Below are positions 33,615 to 41,110 of a DNA stretch of 64,000 bases, piece by piece. The DNA comes from Lentzea albidocapillata. Its GTDB lineage: Bacteria; Actinomycetota; Actinomycetes; Mycobacteriales; Pseudonocardiaceae. The notes beneath the pieces are model-generated. The model saw only the letters and a program-made list of their open reading frames with translations, was not told where the DNA came from and did not search any database. Made by a program: the position numbers and the translations under genes. The stretch lies in assembly GCF_000719115.1 (NCBI RefSeq), contig NZ_JOEA01000003.1, forward strand, positions 186,001 to 250,000, given 5' to 3'. Within the stretch, counting starts at the first letter, position 1; each line of letters opens with the position of its first letter.

Positions 33615-34163
33615 GCCTCGGAGCAGTGTGTCGAGGTAGCGGCGTGCGGTGGGGAGCCGGTCGGCGGGGCTGGCGCTGTGGACGTAGGTGGCGTAGGCGA
33701 TGCCGCACATGAGTGGGACGAGGTCTGCGTCGTCGACGTCGGGGCGGACGGCTCCGGTGTCGCGTGCGCGGGCGAGCAGTTTGGCGCCGGTGTCGAGGAT
33801 CTGTGCTTTGAGTTCGGTGGTGCGTGGGAGCACGTCTTGGGCGCTGGCGGCGACTTTGACGAGTGCGGGGTCGGTGACTTGGCTTTCGACGACTTTGGTG
33901 AGGAAGTCGGCGAACGCGGTCCAGGGGTCGTGGTGGGTGAGGCCTTGTTCGCCGCAGCCGGCGAGTGCTTCGAGGCAGGGGGTGGCGACGGTTTCGAGGA
34001 GTGCTTCGGTGGTCGGGAAGTGCCGGTAGACCGTGCCGACGCCGAGTCCTGCGCGGCGGGCGACGTCGTTGAGTTGCAGCGGGGTGCCTTCGTCGACGAG
34101 TTCTCGGGCGACGGTGAGGATGTGCTCCCAGTTGCGGGCGGCGTCCTTTCGCTGCGGCGTCAT
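33603..34163 (-). CDS. TetR/AcrR-family regulator
   Basis: 186 residues from ATG 34163. N-terminal HTH: NWEHILTVARELVDEG, then LNDVARRAGLGVGTVYRHFPTTEALLE; the rest is the helical effector domain. TAGTCT on the minus strand (34171-34176) lies 7 nt before the ATG and there is no good Shine-Dalgarno sequence, so the message is probably leaderless; a frame extension to 34190 would cover that -10. Upstream lies a decayed SDR gene on the same strand. Members with this C-terminal type often repress neighbouring oxidoreductases such as the LLM gene it overlaps. Confidence 0.83.
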   Translation of the reverse strand: MTPQRKDAARNWEHILTVARELVDEGTPLQLNDVARRAGLGVGTVYRHFPTTEALLETVATPCLEALAGCGEQGLTHHDPWTAFADFLTKVVESQVTDPALVKVAASAQDVLPRTTELKAQILDTGAKLLARARDTGAVRPDVDDADLVPLMCGIAYATYVHSASPADRLPTARRYLDTLLRGLHA

Positions 34164-34173
34164 GTCTTCCAGA

Positions 34174-34617
34174 CTAATTGGATACGCCATCCGGACCGGG
34201 GACGAGTGGCGCGTGCCTCTCGCTGAGTGTGCGCACGGCGTGCTGGACGCGTGGGTCGGCCGCGGTGCGGTTCGGTGTCACCGGGGTGACGCGTCGGCCG
34301 ATGACGGTGCCGGTGGCGAGGGTCTCGTCGGTGACGGCGAGGATCGAGGGCCTGGCTGCGGCGGAGGCGGGTGACGGAGCCGGATGTACCGCCAGTTCCC
34401 CTTTCGGCCGTGATCCGGGCGGCGAGGGTGCGTACCTCGTCCAGCGAGGCGAGGTCCGCCTGCAGGTAGCGTGCCGGCTCCCCTCCCCCTGCGTTGATCC
34501 TCTCGACGGCTCGGGCGCCTCGTTCGGGTTTGCGGCCGACGATGGTGACGGCGTACCGGCTTGGGCCAGTCCGAGGGCGGTTTCCAGTCCGATGTCTCCG
34601 GTTCCCGCGGTGACCAC
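34174..34617 (-). pseudogene. Decayed short-chain dehydrogenase/reductase
   Basis: The minus strand carries SDR pieces in two frames. One frame gives MVTAGTGDIGLETALGLAQAG, a Rossmann-like start with the TGxxxGIG pattern. The next frame continues as TIVGRKPERGARAVERINAG and YLQADLASLDEVRTLAARI, the usual second and third strands. After a large gap lacking NAG and the YxxxK catalytic motif, the first frame ends with VTPVTPNRTAADPRVQ and LSERHAPL, like the C-terminus of TIC32-type SDRs. At least one frameshift and an internal deletion have destroyed the enzyme. Confidence 0.65.
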
Positions 34618-34629
34618 TGCTCGGGCTGG

Positions 34630-34896
34630 TCAGGCGGGCCAGAGCGGCGGCCGCTGACCTGGGTCCTGGATGGCCGCCGTCAGCACTGCAGCCATTCCCG
34701 CCAGTTCTTCCTCGCCGAGGTCGCGCTCCCCCACGTGGCGCTGGATCTCGCTGCGCGAGCACACGACGACGGCGCCGGTGTGCCCGCCGAGTTCGGCGGC
34801 GGCCACGATCTCCGTGTTCCCGTTGTGCACGACCAGGATCGGGTCGGGCGTGTCGGTGTAGAGCAGGCGCTCGATGTCACGTCCGGTGATGGCCAT
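34630..34896 (-). CDS. Small 88-residue protein co-transcribed with a WYL regulator
   Basis: The frame starts ATG 34896, two bases after the stop of the WYL-regulator gene, and ends near 34630. The sequence MAITGRDIERLLYTDTPDPILVVHNGNTEIVA... is alpha/beta in feel, with no recognised domain, Cys or membrane segment. Its tight coupling to the regulator gene and normal codon use argue that it is real. A regulatory or chaperone-like partner role is only a guess. Confidence 0.6.
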   Translation of the reverse strand: MAITGRDIERLLYTDTPDPILVVHNGNTEIVAAAELGGHTGAVVVCSRSEIQRHVGERDLGEEELAGMAAVLTAAIQDPGQRPPLWPA

Positions 34897-34898
34897 GC

Positions 34899-35843
34899 TC
34901 AGTCTTGTACGGCGCGGGCGTAGCGGGCCGCAAGAGTGCGAACGTGTGCCACGAGGTCGGGTGGTGAGGTGACCTCGAAGTCGTAGCCGAGCATGCCGAT
35001 CCACACGGCGAGTGTTTCGACGGAGTCGGAGCCGGTCACCAGTTCGCAGGTGGTGTCGTCGACGGCTTCGACGGTGCCGATGGCGGCGTGGATGCGGGCG
35101 GCGACGGCGTCGGCCGGGGCGTGGACGAGGACTCGGGCCTGGAAGCGCCAGGCGGCTTGGGTGACGCGGGAGGCGACGTAGGTGGTGGCGTCGAGGTCGC
35201 GTGGGGTGAAGCGGGGGCCGTGCGGGGGCTGGGGTGGGGTGATGCGGTCGACGCGGAAGCTGCGCCAGTCCTGTTTGTCGGCGTCCCAGGCGACGAGGTA
35301 CCAGCGGCGGCCCCAGTTGACGAGGCGGTGGGGTTCGGCGCGGCGGCGGGTCGCGGTGCCGTCGTGGGCCTGGTAGTCGAAGCGCAGGGTGTCGCTGTCG
35401 CGGCAGGCGGCGGCCAGGGTCGAGAGCAGTTCGGGGTCCAGTGCGGGTGCCGGGGAGTCGCGTGGGACGGATTCGATCTGTTCGAGGGCGGAGACGCGGT
35501 GGCGCAGGCGGGATGGGAGGACCTGTTCGAGTTTCAGCAGGGCGCGCAGGGAGACTTCTTCCAGGCCGGTGACGGCGTTGGTGCGCAGGGCCGCGGCGAC
35601 GGCGACGGCCTCGTTGTCGTCGAGCAGCAGGGGTGGGAGTTCGGCGCCGGCGCCGAGGCGGTAGCCGCCGAACGAGCCGGTGGTGGCGTTGACCGGGTAG
35701 CCGAGTTCGCGCAGGCGGTCGACGTCGCGGCGGACGGTGCGGGGGCTGATCCGCAGTTCGTCGGCCAGTTCGCTGCCCTGCCAGTCGCGGCGTGACTGCA
35801 GCAGGGCGAGCAGGCGCAGCAGGCGGGCCGAGGTTTCCAGCAT
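34899..35843 (-). CDS. YafY/PafC-type regulator: HTH plus WYL domain
   Basis: 314 residues from ATG 35843. An N-terminal DeoR-like HTH (SARLLRLLALLQSRRDWQGSELADELRISPRTVRRDVDRL) is followed by a WYL domain (about 140-225; GRRWYLVAWDADKQDWRSFRVDRI holds the W-Y-L signature) and a WCX-like C-terminus. WYL proteins sense nucleic acids or ligands and control DNA-damage, defence or metabolic genes. TAAAGT (minus strand, 35852-35857) is 8 nt before the ATG, so the mRNA is probably leaderless. It is divergent from the epoxide hydrolase gene over just 52 bp. Confidence 0.88.
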   Translation of the reverse strand: MLETSARLLRLLALLQSRRDWQGSELADELRISPRTVRRDVDRLRELGYPVNATTGSFGGYRLGAGAELPPLLLDDNEAVAVAAALRTNAVTGLEEVSLRALLKLEQVLPSRLRHRVSALEQIESVPRDSPAPALDPELLSTLAAACRDSDTLRFDYQAHDGTATRRRAEPHRLVNWGRRWYLVAWDADKQDWRSFRVDRITPPQPPHGPRFTPRDLDATTYVASRVTQAAWRFQARVLVHAPADAVAARIHAAIGTVEAVDDTTCELVTGSDSVETLAVWIGMLGYDFEVTSPPDLVAHVRTLAARYARAVQD

Positions 35844-35895
35844 GGACGGACACTTTAGGACAGGGGGTGGCCGCAAGTGTCGTTAGCCTCGGGTT

Positions 35896-36981
35896 ATGAC
35901 GGAGATCAGGGAATTCCACATCGCGGTCGACGACGCCGATATCGACGAGTTGCGGGCTCGTCTGGCGCGGACGCGGTGGACCGACCAGGTCGTGGGGGCC
36001 GGTGCGCGCTACGGCGACGACGTCGCGGAGGTCCAGGAGCTGGCCCGGTACTGGGCCGAGGAGTTCGACTGGCGGGCGGTGGAGGCGAGGCTCAACGCGT
36101 TCCCGCAGTTCGTCACCGAGGTCGACGGCACGAACGTTCACTTCCTGCACGTGACCAGCCCGAAGCCGGACGCGCTGCCGCTGCTGCTGATCCACGGCTG
36201 GCCGGGCTCGGTGATGGAGTTCGTCGACGTCGTGGAGCATCTGCGCGACGATCACCACCTGGTGATCCCGTCGATCCCCGGTTTCGGGTTCTCCGGGCCG
36301 ACGACGCAGACGGGCTGGCACTCCGGGCGCGTCGCCGGGGCGTTCGCGGAGCTCATGGCGCGGCTGGGCTACCGGCGTTACGGGGTGCACGGCAACGACG
36401 CGGGGGCGATCATCGCGCCGCAGGTCGGGCAGGCCGATCCGGAGCACGTCGCGGGTGTGCACGTCACGCAGATCTTCTCGTTCCCCTCGGGTGAGCCGGC
36501 CGAGATGGAGGGCCTGACCGAGGAGGACTACCGGCGTCTGGGGGTGCTGCAGAACTTCTGGGAGAGCATGTCCGGCTACGCGAAGCTGCAGCAGTCGCGG
36601 CCGCAGAACGTGGCGTTCGCGCTCGCGGACTCCCCCGTCGGCCAGCTGGCCTGGACGATGCAGCTGATGGGCGAACCGGCCGTGACGAAGGACTTCCTGC
36701 TCGCGAACGTGGCGATCTACTGGTTCACCGGCACCGCGGGGTCCAGCGCGCGGCTGTACTACGAGGACGCGCACCGCGAGGACCAGCCCGCGCAGCCGAC
36801 GACGGTGCCGATGGGCGTCGCGGTCTTCCCCGACGACTTCCAGACCATCCGGCGCTTCGCCGAACGCGACCACCACAACCTCGTGCACTGGTCGGAGTTC
36901 GAGACCGGCGGTCACTACTCCGGGCACGACTCGCCCGGACTGCTGGCGGGCGACCTGAAGGTGTTCTTCGCCAAGATGTAG
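35896..36981 (+). CDS. Epoxide hydrolase (EPHX1/microsomal type)
   Basis: 361 residues. It has the N-terminal EHN segment (FHIAVDDADIDELRARLARTRW) and the alpha/beta hydrolase core with HGWPGS (oxyanion, near 97), IPGFGFSGP and GNDAGA, which carries the Asp nucleophile near residue 166. The C-terminal GGHY provides the His, although the usual sequence after it (FAALEEP) is replaced by SGHDSPGLL. The enzyme opens epoxides by water addition. TAGCCT (35884-35889) is 6 nt before ATG 35896, so a leaderless transcript is likely. The next gene follows after two bases, so the two are co-transcribed. Confidence 0.87.
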   Translation: MTEIREFHIAVDDADIDELRARLARTRWTDQVVGAGARYGDDVAEVQELARYWAEEFDWRAVEARLNAFPQFVTEVDGTNVHFLHVTSPKPDALPLLLIHGWPGSVMEFVDVVEHLRDDHHLVIPSIPGFGFSGPTTQTGWHSGRVAGAFAELMARLGYRRYGVHGNDAGAIIAPQVGQADPEHVAGVHVTQIFSFPSGEPAEMEGLTEEDYRRLGVLQNFWESMSGYAKLQQSRPQNVAFALADSPVGQLAWTMQLMGEPAVTKDFLLANVAIYWFTGTAGSSARLYYEDAHREDQPAQPTTVPMGVAVFPDDFQTIRRFAERDHHNLVHWSEFETGGHYSGHDSPGLLAGDLKVFFAKM

Positions 36982-36983
36982 CC

Positions 36984-37733
36984 ATGCCGCAGTGGATCGA
37001 GGCGGGGATCTGGGGGCTGGCCGGTGGCGGCGCGCTCGTGGCGGGCGCGCTCGTCGCCTGGTTCCTGCGCGTGTCCCGTGACGTCGTGGCCGTCGTGATG
37101 GCGTTCGGCGCCGGGGTGCTGACCGCGGCGGCGGCGTTCGAGTTGATGGACGAGGCGGAGAAGACCGGCGGTCTGCTCGCCACCTCCGCGGGGTTCCTCG
37201 GTGGCGCGGTCGGCTACGTGCTGGCGAACCTGGTGCTCGCGCGGCGTGGGGCGCGGCATCGCAAGCGCAGCAGCAACCAGCCGGCCGAGGCCGACCAGGC
37301 GGGCAGCGGCACGGCGATCGCCGTGGGAGCGCTGCTCGACGGTGTGCCCGAGTCGGTCGTGCTGGGTGTGTCCCTGCTCAGCGGCGGCGGAGTCGGGGTG
37401 GCGATGCTGGCGGCGGTGGTCATCTCGAACGTGCCGGAGGGGCTTTCCAGCGTCGCCGGTATGAAACGGGCCGGGCGCGGGCCCGGTTACGTGTTCGGGG
37501 TGTGGGGTGCGATCGCCGTGGCGAGCGGGCTGTCCGCGGCCCTGGGGAACCTGCTGCTCGACGGCGCGTCACCGCGGCTCGTCGCCGTGATCACCGCGGT
37601 GGCGGCGGGGGCGATCCTGGCGATGATCGCGGACACCATGATTCCCGAGGCCTTCGAACGTGCCCGCCTCTACACCGGGCTGTGCACCACCGCGGGGTTC
37701 CTCACGGCGTTCGTGGTGGAGCGGCTGGGTTAG
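36984..37733 (+). CDS. ZIP-family metal transporter
   Basis: 249 residues with about eight membrane segments and a short His/Arg-rich cytosolic loop near 88-105 (RRGARHRKRSS). Metal-site motifs of ZIP proteins are present: DGVPESVVLG near 118 and SNVPEGLSS near 148. It should mediate uptake or efflux of zinc or another divalent cation across the cytoplasmic membrane. ATG 36984 follows the hydrolase stop by two bases. Its own TAG stop provides the TA of a possible -10 for the next gene. Confidence 0.88.
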   Translation: MPQWIEAGIWGLAGGGALVAGALVAWFLRVSRDVVAVVMAFGAGVLTAAAAFELMDEAEKTGGLLATSAGFLGGAVGYVLANLVLARRGARHRKRSSNQPAEADQAGSGTAIAVGALLDGVPESVVLGVSLLSGGGVGVAMLAAVVISNVPEGLSSVAGMKRAGRGPGYVFGVWGAIAVASGLSAALGNLLLDGASPRLVAVITAVAAGAILAMIADTMIPEAFERARLYTGLCTTAGFLTAFVVERLG

Positions 37734-37743
37734 ATTTCCGGGT

Positions 37744-38106
37744 GTGGTGATCGGTGAGTTCTACGACGTGGTGATCGACTGTCCGGACCCCGGCGCGCTC
37801 GCCGAGTTCTACCGGGAGGTCGTCGGCGGCCGGATAGCCGACTCCGACGGCGACTGGTCCACTCTCGTCACGGCGAACGGCCGGCGGCTGTCGTTTCAGC
37901 GCGTCGAGGACTACTCGCCGCCGCGCTGGCCCGGCCAGGATCACCCCCAGCAGATCCACCTCGACGTCATGGTCGCCGATCTCGACGTCGCCGAGCCGCT
38001 CGTGCTGGCATTGGGTGCGACGTTGCTCAAGGGTTCGCCCAAGAACGTCGGGTTCCGCGTCTACGCCGATCCGGCCGGGCATCCGTTCTGCCTGCTCACC
38101 AGCTAG
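37744..38106 (+). CDS. VOC-family (glyoxalase/dioxygenase-fold) protein
   Basis: 120 residues from GTG 37744 (GTG 37747 is a second option). The fold is read from FYDVVIDCPDPGALAEFYREVVGG at the start and IHLDVMVADLD and YADPAGHPFCLLTS at the end, with His and Glu/Asp positions that bind a metal in family members. TAGATT (37731-37736) stands 7 nt before the start and overlaps the ZIP stop codon. The last four bases overlap the convergent methyltransferase gene. Substrate unknown. Confidence 0.82.
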   Translation: MVIGEFYDVVIDCPDPGALAEFYREVVGGRIADSDGDWSTLVTANGRRLSFQRVEDYSPPRWPGQDHPQQIHLDVMVADLDVAEPLVLALGATLLKGSPKNVGFRVYADPAGHPFCLLTS

Positions 38107-38732
38107 GCGCGCCAGACGGTGGCCGCGCGGGTCTCGGTGCTCTCCAGCGTCAGTGGCACCGGTACCTCGTAGCGGGCGCGTGCGGTGAACCGGTCGCGGG
38201 GCAGGTGGGCGCGGTCCGGGTCGCCGAGCAGCACGACCGCGCCTCGTGCCGCGGCCCTGCTCAGGAACGGCAGCACCAGCGCGGTGATCTCGGCGTCGTA
38301 GAACACGTCCCCGGCGAGCACGATGTCGGCGCCGTGCGCGTCGCTGTCGAGCTGGTCGCCGCCCAGGGTGCTGACCGTGACGCCGTTGGCGGCGGCGTTG
38401 AGCTGTACCGCGGCGAGTGCCAGCGGGTCGATGTCGTTGGCGGTCACCACGTCCGCTCCGGCCAGTGCCGCGGCGATCGCGACCAGCCCGGAACCCGAGG
38501 CGAGGTCGAAGACCTTCTTGTCGCGCACCAGCCCGGCGTTGTCGAGCAGGTGCCGTGCCAGGGCCTGCCCGCCCGCCCATGGGAACGCCCAGAACGGCGG
38601 CTGGTCGTGGTGGGTGAGTTCCCACAGGTCCATCGCCTCGGCCGCGCTGTGCAGCAGCACCTCGGGCACCAGTGGCACGGGGGCCAGCGTCGTGTTGGCG
38701 AGCACGAAGTCGGTGAGCGTGGGCGCGGACAT
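38103..38732 (-). CDS. Class I SAM methyltransferase (nicotinamide/ETFB lysine N-methyltransferase-like)
   Basis: 209 residues from ATG 38732. The Rossmann motif is VFDLASGSGLVAIAAALAGADVVTAND near 80-105, followed by ADIVLAGDVFYD near 140, resembling METTL20/ETFB-type and nicotinamide N-methyltransferase-like proteins. WAFPWAGGQALARHLL before motif I supports this. The substrate is a protein lysine or a small amine, not decidable here. TAAGCT (minus strand) is 8 nt before the ATG, so it is probably leaderless. Overlaps the VOC gene end by 4 bp. Confidence 0.82.
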   Translation of the reverse strand: MSAPTLTDFVLANTTLAPVPLVPEVLLHSAAEAMDLWELTHHDQPPFWAFPWAGGQALARHLLDNAGLVRDKKVFDLASGSGLVAIAAALAGADVVTANDIDPLALAAVQLNAAANGVTVSTLGGDQLDSDAHGADIVLAGDVFYDAEITALVLPFLSRAAARGAVVLLGDPDRAHLPRDRFTARARYEVPVPLTLESTETRAATVWRA

Positions 38733-38789
38733 GACGGAGAAGCTTAGGGGCAGCGCGAACACCGCCCGCAGAGGCGAAAGGCCATAGGT

Positions 38790-39488
38790 TCACATGCCGC
38801 CGGTGACCCGCAGGATCGCGCCTGTGGTGTACGAGGCCTCGTCCGACAGCAGCCACGCGATGGCGTTCGCGATCTCGCCGGCCTCACCGGGGCGGCCCAG
38901 CGGGATGCGGGCGGCCACGCGGTCGGGGCGGCCGGGTTCGCCGGACAGGCGGTGGATGTCGGTGCGGATCGTGCCGGGCTGCACGCAGTTGACCCGGATC
39001 CCGCGCGGCGCGAGCTCCTTGGCCAGGCCGATCGTCAGCGCGTCCACGGCGGCCTTGGTGGCGGCGTAGTGCACGTACTCCCCCGGGCTGCCCAGCGTCG
39101 CCGCGCCGGACGAGACGTTCACGATCGAGCCCCGGCTCATCCGCCGGGCCGCCTCGCGGGCCACGAAGATCGCGCCGACGAGGTTGACGTCCACGACGCG
39201 GCGCAGGTCCTCGGTGCGCAGGTCCGCGAGCGGCCCGGACGGGGAGGTGATGCCGGCGTTGCTGACCACGCCGGTGATGTCGTCGCCCGCGGCGTCGAAC
39301 AGGCGCGCCACATCGGTCTCGTCCGCCGTGTCGGCCCGGACGGCGAGCACACCGAGCTCTTCCTCCAGCGCACGTGCCTCGTCCTCGGCCTGGCGGTAGC
39401 TGATCACGACCTTGTGCCCGTCCCGCACGAGCCTGCGCGCGGTCGCGGCGCCGATACCCCGGCTTCCGCCGGTGATCACCGTAGTCAT
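38790..39488 (-). CDS. Short-chain dehydrogenase/reductase (FabG-like)
   Basis: 232 residues from ATG 39488. It has TGGSRGIGAA for the NADP-binding loop, VSNAGI, the catalytic Ser in NVSSGAA, YVHYAATKAA (Tyr and Lys) and VQPGTIRTDI after the active site. It is a normal-length soluble SDR, but the substrate is unknown. AGGTAGAG gives a usable ribosome-binding sequence before the ATG; the longer frame to 39563 lacks family resemblance. It follows the DoxX-like gene on the same strand with a 26-bp gap. Confidence 0.9.
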   Translation of the reverse strand: MTTVITGGSRGIGAATARRLVRDGHKVVISYRQAEDEARALEEELGVLAVRADTADETDVARLFDAAGDDITGVVSNAGITSPSGPLADLRTEDLRRVVDVNLVGAIFVAREAARRMSRGSIVNVSSGAATLGSPGEYVHYAATKAAVDALTIGLAKELAPRGIRVNCVQPGTIRTDIHRLSGEPGRPDRVAARIPLGRPGEAGEIANAIAWLLSDEASYTTGAILRVTGGM

Positions 39489-39514
39489 AGCTCTACCTGA
39501 CGGGGTGCGGCTGC

Positions 39515-39886
39515 TCAGAGCTGACCGAAGCGCACGACCGCCACGAACACGGCCAGCGCGCACAGCACGAGGTTGATCGGCACCGTGGCGCCCTCACCGC
39601 GCCGGATGTGCGTGATCGCGGCACCCACCTGCACCAGCGCCAGGCCGAGCGCCGCGATCGGGGTGAGGATCGGCGCGACGCCGGTCAGCCACGGCAGCAC
39701 CAGCCCGATCGCGCCCGCGACCTCGACCGCGCCGATGCCCTTGACCTGCCCGGACGTGAAGTCCCCCGCCCAGGCCATCTTCGGCTCGGCCAGCAGGGCC
39801 TGTTTGGTCTTGGCCAGCTTGGTGAAGCCCGCCATCAGGTACAGGGCAGCCAGTACACCCGACACGATCCACACGGCGACGTTCAT
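39515..39886 (-). CDS. DoxX-family membrane protein
   Basis: 123 residues with four predicted membrane helices (MNVAVWIVSGVLAALYLMAGF, a middle pair and a final LVLCALAVFVAVVRF). The AGFTKLA motif after helix 1 and GAVEVAGAIGLVLP in helix 2 are typical of DoxX-like proteins, which are linked to quinone and thiol-redox balance in mycobacteria. ATG 39886 has TAGGTT 7 nt upstream on the minus strand, another leaderless candidate. It probably shares a transcript with the SDR gene downstream, and diverges from the sucrase/ferredoxin-like gene. Confidence 0.83.
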   Translation of the reverse strand: MNVAVWIVSGVLAALYLMAGFTKLAKTKQALLAEPKMAWAGDFTSGQVKGIGAVEVAGAIGLVLPWLTGVAPILTPIAALGLALVQVGAAITHIRRGEGATVPINLVLCALAVFVAVVRFGQL

Positions 39887-39945
39887 GAACGAGAACCTAG
39901 CCCTGCCTCCGGTGGCACAACCACCGATGCCGAGGCCGCAGATCA

Positions 39946-39988
39946 ACTAAGGGTCGCCTTAGTCATCACCCGAACGGCCGTATAGAGT
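39946..39988 (+). promoter_or_regulatory. Promoter with perfect inverted repeat over the -35
   Basis: ACTAAGG (39946-39952) and CCTTAGT (39957-39963) flank a 4-nt centre. The right arm runs into a TTAGTC or TAGTCA -35 and TAGAGT (39983-39988) is the -10, six bases before ATG 39995. The placement suits repression. The motif does not match the long IdeR/DmdR iron box, so the regulator is unknown. Confidence 0.55.
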
Positions 39989-39994
39989 GTGTAG

Positions 39995-40858
39995 ATGAGG
40001 TGCTCGATACTCTCCGACTTCGCGGGCGAACCGCTGGCCGGCACGGCCGCGACCGCGACGGCGTGGCTGTGCCTGGAACAGCCGGGCCCGTGGGGCCGCG
40101 ACGCCCTCACCGAGAGCCACCTCGACCCCGAACTGGGCGCCGAATTGCAACGCCGCGCCGCCGGCACCGGCGTGCGCATCCTGCTGATCCGCCGCCCCGG
40201 CAGACACGCCGACAACCACGTCCCCGCGACCCGCCGCCTGTACCTGGCCTCGGCGAAGCCGGGCGCCTCGTGGCTGGAACAGGCCGACCTGGCCGCGCCG
40301 GAGGAAGCCCTCGAACTCGACTTCGAGGCCTTGGGCGCGGGCCGCTCCACCGCGTTCGGCACCCCGGTCCGCGACCCGTTGCTGCTGGTCTGCACGAACA
40401 GCAAACGCGACGTGTGCTGCGCCCTGTACGGCCGCCCGATCGCCACCGCGCTGAACCTGTGGGAGTGCACCCACACCGGCGGCCACCGCTTCGCACCCAC
40501 CGGCGTGCTGCTGCCCACCGGTCACCTGTACGGGCGACTCGACCACCAGTTGGCCCAGCGCGTCGTCACCGAGGGCATCGTCGCCGACCGCTGCCGGGGC
40601 CGCTCCTGCTTCACCCCGAGGGGGCAGGTCGCCGAGGTCGCCGTGCGCGAGAAGATCAGCGAGACCCGCGACGTGCTCACCGTCGTGGCCGAGACCCCGG
40701 ACTCCGCGACCGTGCGGCACGCCGACGGACGGGAGTGGCGGGTGGCGCTGACCGAGCAGCCGGTACCGCCGCGGCCCGCGAGCTGCGGGAAGTCGCCGGA
40801 CATCGCGATCGCGCTGGTGGCGACGGCGATCGACGAGCTGGTGAAGGTCTGCCGCTGA
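39995..40858 (+). CDS. Sucrase/ferredoxin-like family protein (thioredoxin-fold, [2Fe-2S]-type)
   Basis: 287 residues. The family segment LLLVCTNSKRDVCCALYGRPIA near 128-150 and ECTHTGGHRFAPTGVLLP near 155-175 is clear, with Cys and His at positions expected for a [2Fe-2S] cluster in this thioredoxin-like fold. Further Cys (ADRCRGRSCF) follow. Bacterial members are soluble and uncharacterised; an electron-transfer role is inferred. Leaderless transcription from the promoter just upstream is likely. It is a single-gene unit, with a hairpin 130 bp downstream. Confidence 0.83.
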   Translation: MRCSILSDFAGEPLAGTAATATAWLCLEQPGPWGRDALTESHLDPELGAELQRRAAGTGVRILLIRRPGRHADNHVPATRRLYLASAKPGASWLEQADLAAPEEALELDFEALGAGRSTAFGTPVRDPLLLVCTNSKRDVCCALYGRPIATALNLWECTHTGGHRFAPTGVLLPTGHLYGRLDHQLAQRVVTEGIVADRCRGRSCFTPRGQVAEVAVREKISETRDVLTVVAETPDSATVRHADGREWRVALTEQPVPPRPASCGKSPDIAIALVATAIDELVKVCR

Positions 40859-40987
40859 CCTCGATCGAGTGTCTCGGCTGATCCACCTCAACGGCTCCAA
40901 CGCCGCGACGAGTTCGTTGACCTAGATCCTCACCTCGATGTTCTGAGCCGTGCAGCCCGGCCATCTGACGCGCCACAACTGCTGCCA

Positions 40988-41018
40988 GGCCCCGCTGGTC
41001 AGGTGCCCCAGCGGGGCC
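40988..41018. terminator. 11-bp perfect hairpin downstream of the ferredoxin-like gene
   Basis: GGCCCCGCTGG (40988-40998) and CCAGCGGGGCC (41008-41018) pair perfectly around a 9-nt loop. It is 130 bp after the stop at 40858 and 74 bp before the next gene, so it likely isolates the three-gene locus from read-through. Confidence 0.65.
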
Positions 41019-41055
41019 GAGTCATACCTCGGAACGACGCAGACCGAGCCGGTCA

Positions 41056-41110
41056 CTGGGCTTTTTCTGGGCATCGTGCTTCACTTGGCCCATGCCCAGA
41101 AAAAGCCCAG
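41056..41110. repeat. Perfect 19-bp inverted repeat that includes a start codon
   Basis: CTGGGCTTTTTCTGGGCAT (41056-41074) and ATGCCCAGAAAAAGCCCAG (41092-41110) are exact complements around a 17-nt loop. The right arm begins with ATG 41092, the first codon of the next gene, and covers its first six codons. If transcription begins upstream of the left arm, the RNA would hide the start codon in a very stable stem. No Shine-Dalgarno sequence is in the loop. Confidence 0.8.

Noticed and set aside
34630..36927. 765-codon minus-strand frame
   Set aside because: Only its last 88 codons (from 34896) look real; the rest is the complement of the epoxide hydrolase and another frame of the WYL regulator.
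39946..39963. IdeR/DmdR iron box
   Set aside because: Only a short CTAAGG/CCTTAG symmetry; it does not fit the 19-bp iron box, so no iron regulator is named.
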